A stretch of DNA of 64,000 nt. It comes from Sphingomonas paucimobilis NBRC 13935 (GTDB lineage: Bacteria > Pseudomonadota > Alphaproteobacteria > Sphingomonadales > Sphingomonadaceae). This document shows positions 61,977 to 64,000 of the stretch, piece by piece. The notes under the pieces are model-generated. The model ran no database searches. It saw only the letters and a list, made by a program, of their open reading frames with translations, and had not been told where the DNA came from. Every line of letters begins with the position of its first letter. The first letter of the stretch is position 1. The DNA lies in the NCBI RefSeq assembly GCF_000739895.2, contig NZ_BBJS01000007.1:140860-204859 (forward strand). The letters are read 5' to 3'. Made by a program: the position numbers and the translations under genes.

Positions 61977-63536
61977 ATGTCGAGAAGGGGCAATCCTGAT
62001 TTTATGACCGCATCGCCTTTCGCTGTTTCTGGCCGTTCGGTCGCTCGCCTGATCGGCGCGCTGGCGGGGGGATCGCTCGTCGCGACGCCCCTGTTCGCGC
62101 AGGTGGCGCCGCCGCCCGTGCCCGCCCCCGTGGCGACGCCGCAGGCCACCACGCCGCCGGTGACGGCGCCCAGGGTGGCGCCCCCGCTGGCGATTGCACC
62201 ACCGGTCAGCATGCCGACGCTGAGCGATGCGCAGGCGCACCAGCTTGCCACGCTGATCGCCAAGGGCGAGGTCACCCAGGGCCTGCGTCAGGGGGCACCG
62301 CGCGATCTGTCGGGACTGGCGCCCGCTGCCATCGCCCGTATCGCGCTCGATTACGCCCATGCCGTGCATGTCGGGCGGCTTGATACCGCCGACTTCTCGA
62401 AGGACTGGGGCATTCGCCCGCAATCCTATGATCCGCTGCCGGGCTTTGCCGATGCGGTGCGGCAGGACCGGATCGCCGACTGGATCGCCGCGCTGCCGCC
62501 GCCCTATGCCGGCTATGACACGCTGGTCACGGGGCTGGCCCGCTACCGCGCCATGGCAGAAGCGGGGGGCTGGACGGCGCTGCCCGCCAACGCCTCCATT
62601 CCTTATGGTTCGAGCGGGCCGCTGGTCGCGCAGTTGCGCAAGCGTCTGGCGATGGAGGACCCGGCGGTCAGCCAGACCGGTGCGACCTTCGACGAACCGC
62701 TGCTGGCGGCGGTGCGCCGGGCGCAGCGTCGCTATGGCCTCAATCCCGTCGGCACGGTGGGGTCGCAGACGATCGCGGCGCTGAACGTGCCCGTCTCGCA
62801 GCGCATCCGCCAGATCATGGCGAATATGGAGCGTTGGCGCTGGTTGCCACAGCAGCTGGAGGCCAAGCGGGTGCAGGTGAACATCGCTGCGGCGGTGCTG
62901 ACCGTGTTCGAGGGCGACAATCCTGTGCTGTCGATGAAGGCGGTGACGGGGCGCCCGGGCAATGAGACGCCGATGCTCGTCTCCTCGATCCACAGCGTCG
63001 TGCTCAATCCGCCGTGGAACGTTCCCAGCTCGATCGCCAACAAGGAGCTGTGGCCCAAGGAGCGTGCCAATCCCGGCTATCTGAAGCGCAACGGTTTCCG
63101 CGTGATCGACAATGGCGACGGATCCAAGCGCCTGCAGCAATCCTCGGAGAAGAGCGCGCTGGGGCGGTTCAAGTTCGACTTCCCCAACGACTTCGCGGTC
63201 TATCTCCACGATACCCCGGCACAGTCGGGCTTTTCGAAGTTCGACCGGCTGGCCAGCCATGGCTGCGTCCGCCTGGAAAAGCCCGCTGAACTCGCCGGTC
63301 TCGTGCTGAAGACCACGCCCGAATGGCAGCCGGCGGCGGTCGACGCGACCTTGGCCTCGGGCAAGACCGTGCGCGCCAGCATGGACGAGCCGGTGGCGGT
63401 CTATCTGTTGTACTGGACGGCCTTCGCCAATAGCGATGGGCAGGTCAGCTTCCGGGAAGACCCTTATGGCTGGGACGCCCAGTTGGCGACCAAGATCGAG
63501 GCCCGCTCGGCCGAGCGGGCGCTTTCCACGAAGTAA
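61977..63536 (+). CDS. L,D-transpeptidase (YcbB-like)
   Basis: About 519 residues from ATG 61977, with GAGGGG upstream. A signal peptide (RLIGALAGGSLVATPLFAQ) is followed by a Pro-rich linker and a helical part. A peptidoglycan-binding domain comes next (YGSSGPLVAQLRKRLAMED, LAAVRRAQRRYGLNPVGTVGSQTIAALNVP). The YkuD catalytic domain has VLNPPWNVPSSIANKELWPK and the active-site SHGCVRLEKP. The layout is that of YcbB/LdtD, which makes 3-3 cross-links in peptidoglycan. A small lipoprotein gene follows after 20 nt. It is divergent from the adhesin. Confidence 0.92.
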   Translation: MSRRGNPDFMTASPFAVSGRSVARLIGALAGGSLVATPLFAQVAPPPVPAPVATPQATTPPVTAPRVAPPLAIAPPVSMPTLSDAQAHQLATLIAKGEVTQGLRQGAPRDLSGLAPAAIARIALDYAHAVHVGRLDTADFSKDWGIRPQSYDPLPGFADAVRQDRIADWIAALPPPYAGYDTLVTGLARYRAMAEAGGWTALPANASIPYGSSGPLVAQLRKRLAMEDPAVSQTGATFDEPLLAAVRRAQRRYGLNPVGTVGSQTIAALNVPVSQRIRQIMANMERWRWLPQQLEAKRVQVNIAAAVLTVFEGDNPVLSMKAVTGRPGNETPMLVSSIHSVVLNPPWNVPSSIANKELWPKERANPGYLKRNGFRVIDNGDGSKRLQQSSEKSALGRFKFDFPNDFAVYLHDTPAQSGFSKFDRLASHGCVRLEKPAELAGLVLKTTPEWQPAAVDATLASGKTVRASMDEPVAVYLLYWTAFANSDGQVSFREDPYGWDAQLATKIEARSAERALSTK

Positions 63537-63556
63537 CGCGAAACAGGGATAAACGC

Positions 63557-63919
63557 ATGACGATCAAGACCTATCGCCGCCATGGCCTGGCACTCGTCGC
63601 GGCCGGGCTGCTGCTGCCGGCGTTGGCCGGTTGCTCGCGTTCCGAGCCGGAGGAACAGCCGGCCGCGATGACCGAGAATGACGCAGGCGTGATCGAGACG
63701 CAGCCGGAGGATGTGATGCCGGCCATGGAGAACCAGGCCGCGCCGGTCGCGGACATGAACGCGGTCGAGGAAACGCTGCCGCCCCCGCCGCCGGAGCGGA
63801 CGGTCGATCAGCAGATGCTCGACGATGCCTCGGCGACCGGCATGACCTCGCGCGTGACGCGCGGACGGACCTCGACGGATGAGGCCGCGCCTGCTGAGGC
63901 TCCGACGAACGAACAGTGA
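63557..63919 (+). CDS. Small lipoprotein of unknown function
   Basis: A 120-residue protein with a lipoprotein signal: HGLALVAAGLLLPALAGC, with the lipobox LAGC and Cys at about 26. The rest is acidic, Pro/Glu/Ala-rich and probably disordered (EETLPPPPPERTV, TSTDEAAPAEAPTNEQ). It lies 20 nt after the L,D-transpeptidase gene and is likely in one operon with it, so it may work at the cell wall. No family is recognised. Confidence 0.75.
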   Translation: MTIKTYRRHGLALVAAGLLLPALAGCSRSEPEEQPAAMTENDAGVIETQPEDVMPAMENQAAPVADMNAVEETLPPPPPERTVDQQMLDDASATGMTSRVTRGRTSTDEAAPAEAPTNEQ

Positions 63920-63930
63920 CGCCCTGAAAT

Positions 63931-63968
63931 CCTCCCCTTATAGGGGAGGGGACCATGCGAAGCATGGT
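63931..63968. repeat. Double-hairpin intergenic palindrome
   Basis: CCTCCCCT/AGGGGAGG (3-nt loop) is followed directly by ACCATGC/GCATGGT (3-nt loop). The first core also occurs at 43042. Such paired palindromes are spread through many sphingomonad genomes and here probably also serve as a terminator for the lipoprotein gene. Confidence 0.6.
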
Positions 63969-64000
63969 GGAGGGGGCGTGCCGCAAAGGGTGTCCTGTGT

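Overview
The window is GC-rich alphaproteobacterial chromosome, most likely from a Sphingomonas-type member of the Sphingomonadales. This rests on overall gene style: several TonB receptors, a BapA-type giant adhesin with its own type I exporter, an RpfF-like DSF synthase, and GC-rich intergenic palindromes built on CCTCCCC/GGGGAGG. It is an inference; no rRNA or other phylogenetic marker is present.

Left part (1-11 kb): an incomplete GAF/PAS sensor protein runs off the left edge. Next come a thioredoxin-reductase-like flavoprotein divergent from an Rrf2 regulator, an OmpR-type two-component pair, and a TonB receptor cut off by a decayed IS5-family (IS427-like) element. A second, intact and very large TonB receptor follows. 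Middle-left (11-22 kb): two methyl-accepting chemotaxis proteins with different sensor halves, a TetR/quinone-oxidoreductase-like divergent pair, two IS relics, an outer-membrane barrel candidate, and a spore-photoproduct-lyase-family radical SAM protein overlapping a metallophosphoesterase.

Middle (22-36.7 kb): a GMC oxidoreductase overlaps a gene that fuses an alpha/beta hydrolase to a gluconate-dehydrogenase-subunit-3-like domain. A Dps/Rieske-flavoprotein stress pair follows. Then comes a signalling island: a membrane GGDEF-EAL protein, an RpfF-type DSF synthase and a 7TM-DISM-GGDEF-EAL protein. A carboxylesterase and a DUF885 protein close this part. Middle-right (36.9-43 kb): a translationally coupled operon of a fused 5-oxoprolinase, DUF969 and DUF979 membrane proteins and a DUF2891 protein, apparently for pyroglutamate uptake and hydrolysis.

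Right part (43-62 kb): a surface-adhesion locus, all on the minus strand. It holds a giant Ig-repeat adhesin (about 43 repeats of 84 residues, about 4405 aa if intact), a TolC-like protein, a type I secretion ABC transporter, an HlyD adaptor and a MarR regulator. The adhesin frame is broken by one missing G in a short G run, and a G10 tract plus a hairpin lie just upstream of its start. An L,D-transpeptidase and a small lipoprotein are divergent from it. The most notable systems are the DSF/c-di-GMP island, the adhesin locus with its possible on/off switching, and the hydrolase/GMC gene pair.
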